A stretch of 23,701 bases of DNA from CAZHZT01 sp964537285. GTDB taxonomy: Bacteria > Bacteroidota > Bacteroidia > Chitinophagales > Saprospiraceae. The position numbers and the translations under genes were made by a program. Of this stretch, positions 9,301-14,278 are shown piece by piece. The notes below the pieces were generated by a model. That model did no database searches and was not told the DNA's origin. It saw nothing but the letters and a program-made list of their open reading frames with translations. The stretch spans positions 1 to 23,701 of the forward strand of contig CAZHZT010000088.1 of NCBI GenBank assembly GCA_964537285.1, written 5' to 3'. The stretch's first letter is position 1. Each line of letters begins with the position of its first letter.

Positions 9301-11710
9301 TGGAGAAACCAGTCTTACACCAAATATTAATGCTGTCGGTGATTACGATTTGTTTGTAACGAATACCATTAATGGCTGTAGCAGTACTGACCAGGTGACC
9401 ATTTTTCAAGACATTGTGGAACCAGGAGCCATAGCGACAAGCCCGGGGATACTGACTTGCAATGACACAACAATTATTTTGCAAGGTACTACAACTGTTC
9501 AGGGAACTGCTTTAGAATACTTCTGGGAAACTTCTAATGGTAACATTATTAATGGTGAAAACAGCTTGAATCCTGAGATTGATGCTCCAGGAATTTACAC
9601 ATTCAACGTATTAAATTCTGAAAATGGTTGTACTTCTATGGATTCCATTGAAGTTGACGAAGATATAGAATCTCCAATAGCAATAGCAAATGCAGATGAC
9701 TCTTTGAGCTGCTTCAACACCAGCTTACAGCTTACTGGAGTGGGCTCTAGTACAGGCTTTGAATTTATCTATAGCTGGACAACCCAGAATGGAAATATCC
9801 TTTCCGGCGGCTCTACCCTAAATCCGACCGTTGACAGTGCTGGAACTTATGAATTGTTGGTTACGAATACTCAAAACGGATGTACTCATATAGCTCAAGT
9901 CGAAGTTCAAGATATCACAGAGTTCCCTGAGGTCTTAATCGCTGAACCAGAAATAATGACTTGTGTGCTTACTGAACAAATGCTGGACGCATCAGCTTCT
10001 TCCACAGGGCCTTTCTTAGAATATACATGGACTACATTAAATGGAAATATTATTTCAGGAGCCGGCACCTTAAATCCTGAGATTAATGAACCGGGAACTT
10101 ATGTATTAAATATCCATAACAATCAAAATGGTTGCGAAACTTCAGATAGTGTTGTTGTTAACCAAAACATCATAGAGCCCGACGTTGATGCTGGTAATGC
10201 CGAAGACTTAACTTGTGTGATGACCTCGCAAGAGCTCATGGGCAACGCTTCAGGGAATAGTACCAATCTTTCTTACCAGTGGTCTACGATGGATGGAAAC
10301 ATTGTAGTTGGTGCGAATACCTTAAACCCCATTATTGATCAGGCAGGTAATTACTTACTGGTCGTTACGGATAATGAAAACGGTTGTACCAATTCTGATG
10401 AAGTAAGCGTGGGGCTAAACCTAATTTATCCCAATGCAAGCATTGCCCCACCTGCCGAGTTGAACTGCGACATCAAGGAAGTTCAGCTAGATGCCACGGC
10501 TTCCAGTCAGGGAGCCGTATTTTCAATTGAATGGAGTACAGTTGACGGTAATTTCGTTACAGGTCAAAATACTTTAACTCCGGTAGTTGATCAAGCAGGA
10601 ACCTATTTCCTATTAATTACCAATCAGGACAATGGTTGTGGAGAATCTGCCGATGTATTAGTCACGCAAGATATTAACCAGCCACAGGTAGATGCAGGAA
10701 ATCCTTTCACTCTTCCCTGTTTCGAAGATCAATTGCCGCTTAACGGGTCAGTGAATTTAAGTTCTAATGAAATACAGATACTCTGGTCAACTACGAATGG
10801 CGCCATTAATTCCGGCAGTAACACATTGAACCCGCAAGTGAGCTCGGCAGGAATATATTCATTGAATATCCTCAATCTTAACAATGGCTGCGAAGCCAGC
10901 GATTCTGTTGAAGTTTTCCAGGATTTTCCTCGAAACTTAGCTGCAGAACCTGCCAATCCTCCATGCTTTGGGGAGCTTGGTTCGATCCAAATTACCAGTA
11001 TTGATGGAGGAACACCTCCATATGAATTTTCCATTGATGGTGGCGTAAATTATTTTAATGGGCAGCAATTCAATGATTTGGAGCCAGGTTTGTACACGGT
11101 ATATGGGCGAGACGCAAATGGATGCGAGACCTCCCCAATTGAAATTAATATTGAACAAACAGAAGAAATTCAGTTGGTACTAGAAGCCGCCGCAGAACTT
11201 CTCTTGGGAGAAACTTATCAAATTGAAGCACAGGTCAATTTTCCGGAATCAGAGATTACTTTTTTAGCATGGACAAATTCTGAAACCCTTAGTTGTAATG
11301 ATTGCCTGGATCCTGTTGCTTCTCCCTTAATCACTACAGATTACAAGTTAAGCATCGAAAATGGCAATGGATGCCCTGTTTCGGCAACCATAAGAGTTCG
11401 TGTGGATGAGCGCCCGGATGTTTATGTCCCAAATGCTTTTTCCCCGAATGGAGATGGTGTAAATGATCTTTTTATGATTTATGCACGTTCAGAAGCTGTT
11501 GAGAAAATCCGCAGTTTTTTGGTGTTTGATCGCTGGGGCGAAAGCGTTCATGAATATTATAACTTCAATCCTAATGACCCGGTTAGCGGCTGGGATGGCT
11601 TGTTTCGAGGCGCCTATATGAACCCACAGGTCTTTGTTTGGTTTGCAGAGATAGAATTCATTAATGGTAAGGTGGTCTTGTTTGAGGGAGATGTGACATT
11701 AGTGAGGTAG
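356..11710 (+). CDS. Giant secreted repeat protein with T9SS type-B (gliding-motility-associated) C-terminal domain
   Basis: This encodes a predicted surface or secreted adhesin-like protein of about 3,784 residues. The frame opens at a GTG at 320, but the ATG at 356 puts a typical signal peptide (MARFYLLLLIAFFLAPQLSFSQ) at the N-terminus, so I chose that start. Domains in order: a Cys-rich N-terminal beta-sandwich; a PKD-like domain around residues 175-265; about 11 HYR-like repeats (nt 1463-4170); assorted Ig-like domains; six Asp-rich repeats (5681-7423); 14 PKD/Ig-like repeats (7436-10920); one SprB-like repeat (GTPPYEFSIDGG, about 10930-11160); and a C-terminal domain with NAFSPNGDGVND and FDRWGE. 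That ending is the CHU_C/TIGR04131 type used by T9SS for export and surface attachment in gliding Bacteroidota. No enzymatic domain is visible. A role in adhesion, gliding or matrix formation is inference. The frame is intact across 11.4 kb. Confidence 0.93.
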   Translation: MARFYLLLLIAFFLAPQLSFSQCNTGSEPECQCSTAPVLCTVDELDGYMFSMSNFQHPQDGPTPLCPNTPGSVPNNPTWFAFTAWCTDLTLECAFNNCTPVGGSIGVQIAIYEDCSFNTAVACNVAPADCNTNNKTLVLTGLNIGDVYYFLVDGCFGSYCDVTIDVIGVCGNEEIAPWTLPVTGEATPCAGNPETYSVEDLDGAATYHWYVDGVLIESTPTNSFNYTWPSSGTFELCIDASNDPCVPESDPPAPLCTTITVYDSDAGSLSVMPSPLCPNEIANISVTGYNMNPENAQAILITDQNGQIIEVINAATGTFTSPNCDNFLVYSYNYIPAIGTIPVVGDNVNNIDCAAECCDLENQPLSFEDNQPPTFPNAPANETFDCVDLVPPLTDLTWNDNCDGTGMAPGLENGSADVCSGGTITYRWDYTDACGNEASHLQTITVNPAPPPAFINPPADITVDCSSIPASGPNLDYTNNAAGACLIEGSVTPVESGSADICGGTISYTWEFTDLCNNVISHTQNVTVTPANPPQFINPPADITVDCANIPAGAPDLEYTNNESGSCLVTGFVSPVQSGSADLCGGTITYTWEFTDVCNNTIVHTQNITVTPVPPPAFVNPPASLTVSCDNIPSGAPDLNYTNNETGACLIAGTVSPTVSGSADICGGTLTYTWTVTDACNNTITHTQNITVTPANPPVFLNPPANMTVSCDNIPTGAPDLSYTNGESGSCLVEGTVAPTQSGSADNCGGTITYTWTFTDVCNNTITHTQNIIVTPPSPPVFLNPPGDMTVDCDNIPAGAPNLDYTNNESGSCLLTGSVAPTQSGSADLCGGSITYTWTFTDPCNNTIVHNQNITVTPVPTPSFVNPPADITVNCDNIPTLANAPDLNYTNNGVGACLISGTVAPTQVGSPNICGGTFSFVWQTTDPCGNPISYQQDITVIPATPPSFISPPSDITVDCNNAPTAPPNLNYSNNESGGCLIEGTVTPVQSGNVNPCGGFLTNTWTFTDQCNNTISHVQNITVLPAPPPVFTSTLPTDLTVNCDAVPANAPNLLYDNNAVGACQISGSIPAVQTGSFNECGGNLAFIWQFTDACGNSLFHQQNITVLPAPQPSFISPPGPITVNCADVASIPTSLSFTNGETGTCEISGSVPALETGIYDACGGTITYTWNYTDACLRTITHSQTIQVNPAADPIFLNPPPDLTINCGEAVPPPVDLVYSNNETGNCANVGIAFPTVQMNGLITTYNWSYSSPCNGNTITHTQVITENQAPDLNIAPIQELICQGDGFDLSTIAVTDLNNTNPTITFHSNTPATAANQLPSPVVNPFISTPYYILATNASGCTDEELFFLLIEDLPFAGIDGFSDICFNASFSVDLFSFLQGNPVQTGTWIDVDNTGADLSNPYNVDMSNIPPGIYEFDYEVPGTSVCPPDVATVTLELLPEIMVDVLAISCTADPDFYEVLINSNGFSIVNQGGTLNDLGNGQVSITDIPIDQTLVLIISNPTNFTCFQDLSITPPDCDCPTIDPPVNNGNAIICEGGLIPELSVSVSSDQTANWYGAASGGNLLLSGSLSYTPVDSTPGIYTYFVEALDTLTDCASSILTPVQFTINSNPNGSNATLELCDENGDGIETFDLSLAETQINTDPGLSFNYYENLPDAQNEVNELPVNFTNTISPQQTIFVVVTNALNCNSIVELDLIINPFPEVSLEIMNEICLNDSSGALNILSDTGNVFSFDTLIWTQDTFFNNLASGDYTLYVESAASCQITENFSILEGVELQLTEFEGICNDNGSSSDGSDDFYTIFFLAENNKANTGTFSIEEGGNVIGSYNYNQLDSLIFPALGQNLNFTFVDDSTGCSIEQASGPLNACSPDCLISIEQFTSICDNNGTTTDPLDDFYTINLDVSALNGASTGTYEVLLNGMPTYVFEYDSLYTFTLAADGSEVEVLVIDSESSDCQTTQVLSALNPCSTDCIISFDSLSANCSTNGTITNPADDFYEVIFMASAINPGVVDSFKLFAGSISQGIFSYDELHSINLPANGNVVLIEITDVTKTSCFNSQNIGPLEPCDEPCILSGSTSNIICDDNGTNTDPTDDNFFFELELNGQNTGSNWQSTDGSLSGTYDTLLTFGPLPISGGTINLDLEDDVTPGCIFTLQVDPPETCSDVCVLAIDTLEYACNDNGTLTDPSDDFYEFYLVASAINSGSQELYELFVDNTSLGIFSYGIGVSFTLPANGNTVEVFIQDLERTDCNVIELTQPLNTCDQQCTIEATVSNIICDDNGTGNDTLDDLFYFDLTVEGENTASGWQATNGLISGAYLNPDTYGPFLITDGILTLDLVDNITPTCVTSINVQPPLTCSSCSQNVDAGIGGTLTCTDTVIVLVATSSEPGVYSWTGPGSISSNTLEVNATLPGWYFFTATYADNCSFTDSVFIQEDVIAPLAEAGPSDTLNCVVTQIILDGSTSSQGANFLYNWTTQNGNILNGVNSLEPLIDDSGVYLLQVTSLDNGCTALDSVSIQLDTLKPVAIIAPTDTLNCETLSVNINASSSSSGSEFDYQWTTSVGNIVQGETNPTPIVNQPGIYILEITNVENGCSSSDSILVTEDVSVPLAIASAPGFLNCEVSELVLSSEGSSIGSDIIYTWTTQDGNFLAGEDTPSPTVNVPGTYQLLLTNSQNACTDSVTVFVAQDTVPPVSIVEVFETLDCENPSILLNGSTSSQSAQIIYEWSTNDGNFVAGTETLMPSIDQGGTYELLLTDTVNNCKASASIDIVPDTLSPQLSIIAPELLTCDVTTINLEAQANNITDPYELSWNTVNGNIVSGDTTAMPVIDTPGIYSVSIVNLINGCSDTATVSVDQDISTPDFSFDIPDTLSCSVNEIGLQAIVIGNENFEYAWVTQNGIIGSGGNSSSPIVSAPGWYVLTVENIENACTESDSLLVLQNITPPIANAGAADTLNCYQPEISLNGSASSQGTIYTYLWTTDNGVISSGETSLTPNINAVGDYDLFVTNTINGCSSTDQVTIFQDIVEPGAIATSPGILTCNDTTIILQGTTTVQGTALEYFWETSNGNIINGENSLNPEIDAPGIYTFNVLNSENGCTSMDSIEVDEDIESPIAIANADDSLSCFNTSLQLTGVGSSTGFEFIYSWTTQNGNILSGGSTLNPTVDSAGTYELLVTNTQNGCTHIAQVEVQDITEFPEVLIAEPEIMTCVLTEQMLDASASSTGPFLEYTWTTLNGNIISGAGTLNPEINEPGTYVLNIHNNQNGCETSDSVVVNQNIIEPDVDAGNAEDLTCVMTSQELMGNASGNSTNLSYQWSTMDGNIVVGANTLNPIIDQAGNYLLVVTDNENGCTNSDEVSVGLNLIYPNASIAPPAELNCDIKEVQLDATASSQGAVFSIEWSTVDGNFVTGQNTLTPVVDQAGTYFLLITNQDNGCGESADVLVTQDINQPQVDAGNPFTLPCFEDQLPLNGSVNLSSNEIQILWSTTNGAINSGSNTLNPQVSSAGIYSLNILNLNNGCEASDSVEVFQDFPRNLAAEPANPPCFGELGSIQITSIDGGTPPYEFSIDGGVNYFNGQQFNDLEPGLYTVYGRDANGCETSPIEINIEQTEEIQLVLEAAAELLLGETYQIEAQVNFPESEITFLAWTNSETLSCNDCLDPVASPLITTDYKLSIENGNGCPVSATIRVRVDERPDVYVPNAFSPNGDGVNDLFMIYARSEAVEKIRSFLVFDRWGESVHEYYNFNPNDPVSGWDGLFRGAYMNPQVFVWFAEIEFINGKVVLFEGDVTLVR
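1463..4170 (+). repeat. About 11 tandem HYR-like repeats within the giant protein
   Basis: Units of about 77-80 residues (roughly 235-240 bp) repeat in frame. Each carries the pattern NPPxDITVxC, then GxCLIxGxVxP, then GSADxCGGTITYTWxFTDxCNN, then HTQNITVTP. Each unit therefore has four regularly placed cysteines, which would allow two intradomain disulfides after export. The first unit (from 1463) and the last (from about 3940) are degenerate, and the middle units are very similar. This matches the HYR family of Ig-like modules found in extracellular adhesins. Near-identity of neighbouring units suggests expansion by unequal recombination, so copy number may vary between strains. Confidence 0.85.
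5681..7423 (+). repeat. Six tandem Asp-rich CxDNGTxTDPxDDFY repeats within the giant protein
   Basis: Six units of about 95 residues each begin with a motif of the form C-x-D-N-G-[ST]-x-x-D-x-x-D-D-[FN]-[YF]. They fall into two subtypes. Type A has ASAINxG, GIFSY and LPANGNxVxV. Type B has ENTxSxWQxTxGxxSGxY and a TPxC ending. The order is A-A-A-B-A-B, so the last four units look like a duplicated A-B dyad. The dense, regular acidic positions resemble calcium-binding loops. Calcium binding is inference from composition only, and I do not recognise a named family with confidence. Confidence 0.75.
7436..10920 (+). repeat. Fourteen tandem PKD/Ig-like repeats within the giant protein
   Basis: Fourteen units of about 83 residues (about 249 bp) follow the pattern [AP]xxLxCxxxxxxL, then SSQGxxxxYxWTTxxGNIxxGxxxLxPxIxxxGxYxLxVTNxxNGCxxxDSVxVxQDxxxP. 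There are two conserved cysteines per unit, LxC near the start and NGC near the end. The Y-x-W and G-x-Y-x-L-x-V positions are typical of PKD-like beta sandwiches. Units are more diverged from each other than the HYR-like block, suggesting an older expansion. Such arrays usually act as extended stalks on the cell surface. Confidence 0.82.
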
Positions 11711-11711
11711 G

Positions 11712-11726
11712 GGGAAAATTCTTCCC
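11712..11726 (+). terminator. Weak candidate terminator after the giant gene
   Basis: A 5-bp stem (GGGAA / TTCCC) with a 5-nt loop begins one base after the stop codon of the giant gene and is followed by TTATT. It is short and could be chance. The much stronger structure at 11765-11910 may do the same job. Confidence 0.25.
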
Positions 11727-11764
11727 TTATTAGCTCACCACCTTTTATTCAAAAAAGAAGGAAA

Positions 11765-11910
11765 ACGACAAACGGTAAACGGGGAACGGTTAACGGTTAA
11801 CGGTTAACGGCGAACGGCTAGGAACGTTTTGGCCAAAGGCCAAAACGTTAAAAACGTTTCCCGTTTCCCGTTTGCCGTTCCCCGTTAACCGTTTCCCGTT
11901 TCCCGTTAAC
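11765..11910. repeat. Symmetrical heptanucleotide repeat array around a central hairpin
   Basis: Eight consecutive 7-bp units on the left (11765-11820) follow a consensus of ACGGTTA, with three perfect adjacent copies at 11786-11806. Eight units on the right (11855-11910) follow the reverse-complement register (CGTTTCC or CGTTAAC). The two arms flank a perfect hairpin at 11823-11849. The whole 146 bp is thus an imperfect inverted repeat made of tandem heptamers. It sits between the stop of the giant gene and the start of the HipA-like gene, and its right edge reaches the promoter box of that gene. Heptanucleotide tandem repeats between genes are known from other bacteria, for example the STRR sequences of filamentous cyanobacteria. 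I do not recognise this one as a named family. Confidence 0.85.
11823..11849. other. Perfect 12-bp hairpin at the centre of the heptamer array
   Basis: AACGTTTTGGCC (11823-11834) pairs perfectly with GGCCAAAACGTT (11838-11849) around an AAA loop. It is followed on the right by A-rich rather than T-rich sequence, so it is not a classical intrinsic terminator for the giant gene. It may instead mark the symmetry centre of the flanking heptamer arms. Confidence 0.7.
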
Positions 11911-11925
11911 CGCAAAAAAAATAGT

Positions 11926-11933
11926 TAACTTTG
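11926..11933 (+). promoter_or_regulatory. Candidate -7 promoter box for the HipA-like/DUF3037 pair
   Basis: TAACTTTG is an exact match to the Bacteroidota housekeeping -7 consensus TAnnTTTG. Its last base is only five nucleotides before the ATG at 11939, so transcription would start at or within a base or two of the start codon and the mRNA would be leaderless. The matching -33 position falls in the last heptamer of the repeat array (11904-11910), which holds GTTAAC rather than a clean TTTG. Confidence 0.55.
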
Positions 11934-11938
11934 CTTCC

Positions 11939-12724
11939 ATGAATAGAATCAGTATACGCACCGTAGAAGTCGTTCAATACCTAACTCCCTTCCGCGAAGG
12001 AGGCTCGCTTCCTGCTTTGGTCAGAGCCGATGATGATAAACTTTACGTAATTAAATTCAGGGGAGCAGGGCAGGGGAAAAAAGCATTGGTTGCAGAACTG
12101 ATAGGTGGAGAGTTGGCAAGAGCCATAGGTTTGAAAGTACCCGAACTCGTTTTCATGAACCTCGATGATCGATTTAGCAAAACAGAACCCGACGAGGAAA
12201 TACAGGATTTACTTAAATTCAGTGTAGGGCTTAATTTAGGGCTGGAATACCTCTCCGGTGCCATTACCTTTGACCCCCTCGTATCGGAAGCAGATGCTTT
12301 GTCAGCCTCAAAAGTGGTATTGCTCGACGCCCTTATCAGCAATATTGACCGGACACCCAAAAACACGAATCTATTGAACTGGAATAATGAATTGTGGTTA
12401 ATCGATCATGGTGCCAGCCTATACTTTCATCACAATTGGAAAAACTGGAAAGCACATCTCAATCGTACTTTTCCTAAAGTAAAAGAACACGTTCTTCTGG
12501 AACGAGCCAGGCACTTGGAAGATGCAATGCAGGAAATGCAACAATCACTCGATATAGCGACCATCGAAAGCATTATTTCAACCATTCCGGAAGAATGGCT
12601 GACAGATGAAGAAAGCGAGCCTGTTTTATCTCCTGAAGAAAAACGCAAGGCCTATATTGAAATTCTTCAAGCGAAAATAGAAAACCTGGAAACCCTGGCA
12701 AAAGAAGCTGCAGATGCAAGGTAA
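11939..12724 (+). CDS. Small HipA-like protein kinase
   Basis: A 261-residue protein resembling the compact HipA-like kinase family (HipA_2 type). It is much shorter than HipA toxins, which are about 440 residues. Visible kinase-like features are a VIKF segment with Lys39 as candidate ATP-binding residue, a Gly-rich stretch (RGAGQGKK, 41-48), a catalytic-loop-like DALISNIDRTPKNTNLL (130-146; Asp137 and Asn142/144 as candidate catalytic and metal residues), and LIDHG (154-158) in the place of the metal-binding DFG-type motif. The C-terminal 60 residues are charged and helical-looking. It overlaps the next gene by 11 bp, implying translational coupling. The substrate is unknown. It could be a toxin-like or regulatory kinase, and nothing in the sequence decides between these. 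Confidence 0.8.
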   Translation: MNRISIRTVEVVQYLTPFREGGSLPALVRADDDKLYVIKFRGAGQGKKALVAELIGGELARAIGLKVPELVFMNLDDRFSKTEPDEEIQDLLKFSVGLNLGLEYLSGAITFDPLVSEADALSASKVVLLDALISNIDRTPKNTNLLNWNNELWLIDHGASLYFHHNWKNWKAHLNRTFPKVKEHVLLERARHLEDAMQEMQQSLDIATIESIISTIPEEWLTDEESEPVLSPEEKRKAYIEILQAKIENLETLAKEAADAR

Positions 12725-13097
12725 AGTGATCTATGAATATTCAGTTATCAGAATTGTGCCGAAGGTAGAAAGAGAAGAATTTCTCAACGTCGGCGTAATT
12801 GTTTTTTCTAAACGAAAAAAGTATTTAGGCATTAAATACCATATCGATGAAAAACGGCTAACGGCTTTTTCAAATGATATCGATCTGCCCCTCATTCGCG
12901 AATATCTAAAGGCCTGGGAATTAGTCTGTACAGGCGGCCTAAAAGGCGGCCCCATTGGTCAGTGTGAATTATCTTACCGTTTTCGCTGGCTGAGTGCCTA
13001 CAGAAGTACCATTATTCAAAGCTCCAGAATTCATCCGGGTTTATGTGATGATCCGGAGGAAGTGCTGGAGAAATTGTTTGAATTTTATGTGCTTTAG
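12714..13097 (+). CDS. DUF3037 family protein
   Basis: A 127-residue soluble protein with the features of DUF3037: an N-terminal YEYSVIRIVPKVEREEFLNVGVI segment (about residues 7-30), an F-x-x-R/K-rich strand, and a central GPIGQC. There is no signal peptide or membrane segment. Its ATG lies inside the last codons of the HipA-like gene, in the ATGCAAGGTAA overlap, so the two are almost certainly co-translated. From general knowledge, DUF3037 genes commonly sit beside small HipA-like kinase genes, which suggests that the two products work together. The biochemical role is not known to me. Antitoxin, kinase regulator or substrate are all open possibilities. Confidence 0.82.
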   Translation: MQGKVIYEYSVIRIVPKVEREEFLNVGVIVFSKRKKYLGIKYHIDEKRLTAFSNDIDLPLIREYLKAWELVCTGGLKGGPIGQCELSYRFRWLSAYRSTIIQSSRIHPGLCDDPEEVLEKLFEFYVL

Positions 13098-13112
13098 GAG
13101 GGAACAATACAG

Positions 13113-13156
13113 AGAAACATGAGTCATTCCGAAAATTCGGGATGACTCATGTTTCT
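13113..13156. terminator. Bidirectional hairpin terminator between convergent genes
   Basis: A 21-bp stem (13113-13133 with 13136-13156, two-base loop) has a single non-Watson-Crick position, a T opposite G. It starts 15 nt after the DUF3037 stop and ends 23 nt before the stop of the convergent diheme gene, so it can serve both directions. The T/G position is a permitted U-G pair in the plus-strand RNA but an A-C mismatch in the minus-strand RNA. A near-identical hairpin is found at 22095-22136. Confidence 0.8.
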
Positions 13157-13179
13157 ATATATTATACATTAAAATACTT

Positions 13180-14277
13180 TTAAAACGGCGACTTATAAGC
13201 ATCTTCATTTAAAAACCTTTCATCCGTCAGGGTTTTCATGAAGTTAATTAAATCTTCTTTATCTTGTGGGGTAAGGAACAAGCCGGTTTCTTTGGTATTT
13301 AATACTGTAGGATCTGCAGTAGAAGATTCTTTAATGCCCGAATCGTAATGGTCTATTACTTCTTCCAGTGTTTGAAAGCGACCATCATGCATGTATGGCG
13401 CAGTAACAGCTATATTTCTCAAGGAAGGAACTTTAAACTTGGCCCTGTCAGCAGGATCATTGGTCACCTCTTCACGACCCAGATCAGTAAATTCCGCATC
13501 GGTATCAAGGCCATTGTTCATGTACTCATCATTTTCAAACTTAGCCCCGCCGTGGCAGTGCGCACAGTCGGCGCCTGAAAACTCAGGAAAGAAAGGATTA
13601 TATTCCATTTCAAAAAGGATCATACCGCGTTCTTCGCTCGCTGTTAGTTCAGCTTCACCAGCAAGGTACTTGTCGTATTTTGAACTGTAAGAAACGATGC
13701 TAAGCATGAATTGCTCCATTGCTAATGCCATCTTTTCCGCGGTGATTTCCTCCGAACCAAAGGCCCTCATGAATTGATCTTTGTACATTTGACTATTACT
13801 CAGCTTAGCAATGACATTTTCCAAAGTTTCATTCATTTCCAATGGATCCTGAATGGGCTTAAGGGATTGGTCACGCAATAATTGAGCGCGTCCGTCCCAA
13901 AAGAATTCATTGCTGTGCCATGCCATATTGAATACCGGCATTGCCTGACGTTTGCCCGGAAGCCCTTCAACACCAATGGAAAACCGTTCCGCATCAGAGA
14001 ATCCGTCAGGTTGGTTGTGGCAACTTGCACAGGATTGTGTGCCATCGTTGGAAAGCATGGGCTCATAAAACAGCATTCTTCCGAGTTGAATGCCCTGTTC
14101 AGTCAACAGGTTATCGGTTGGAAGCTCAGGTTCTGGCAAAGCTCCATATTCAAATATATAGGGAGTTTCGTCGAATGTGACGGGCTCACTGGTGATTACC
14201 GTATCTTCTTCATCATTGCAAGCAATAATTACTAAAGCCGCAAGTATAGGAATCAGGAAGTATTTTATTTTTTTCAT
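13180..14277 (-). CDS. Diheme cytochrome c peroxidase/MauG-family lipoprotein (second enzyme of the MbnP operon)
   Basis: A 365-residue protein counted from the ATG at 14277. An in-frame upstream ATG at 14307 would add ten residues before the signal peptide. The start MKKIKYFLIPILAALVIIAC is a lipoprotein signal with lipobox Cys20, followed by acidic NDEED. Two c-type heme motifs are present, CASCH (83-87) and CAHCH (238-242). It also has the family segment FFWDGRA (125-131) and, near the end, APYMHDG followed by HY. The Tyr (residue 311) aligns with the position of the axial Met of Pseudomonas peroxidase, as in MauG/MbnH-type enzymes. It starts one base after the stop of the preceding diheme gene, so the two are coupled. 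It may reduce peroxide or oxidise the neighbouring MbnP-type protein. The fold is clear but the substrate is inferred. Confidence 0.9.
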   Translation of the reverse strand: MKKIKYFLIPILAALVIIACNDEEDTVITSEPVTFDETPYIFEYGALPEPELPTDNLLTEQGIQLGRMLFYEPMLSNDGTQSCASCHNQPDGFSDAERFSIGVEGLPGKRQAMPVFNMAWHSNEFFWDGRAQLLRDQSLKPIQDPLEMNETLENVIAKLSNSQMYKDQFMRAFGSEEITAEKMALAMEQFMLSIVSYSSKYDKYLAGEAELTASEERGMILFEMEYNPFFPEFSGADCAHCHGGAKFENDEYMNNGLDTDAEFTDLGREEVTNDPADRAKFKVPSLRNIAVTAPYMHDGRFQTLEEVIDHYDSGIKESSTADPTVLNTKETGLFLTPQDKEDLINFMKTLTDERFLNEDAYKSPF

Positions 14278-14278
14278 G

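Noticed and set aside
11765..11910. CRISPR array
   Set aside because: The units are 7 bp and contiguous with no spacers, and no cas genes are nearby.
13348..14235. Plus-strand frames opposite the second diheme gene
   Set aside because: The minus strand has two heme-binding motifs and a lipoprotein signal. The plus-strand frames lack any domain signature.
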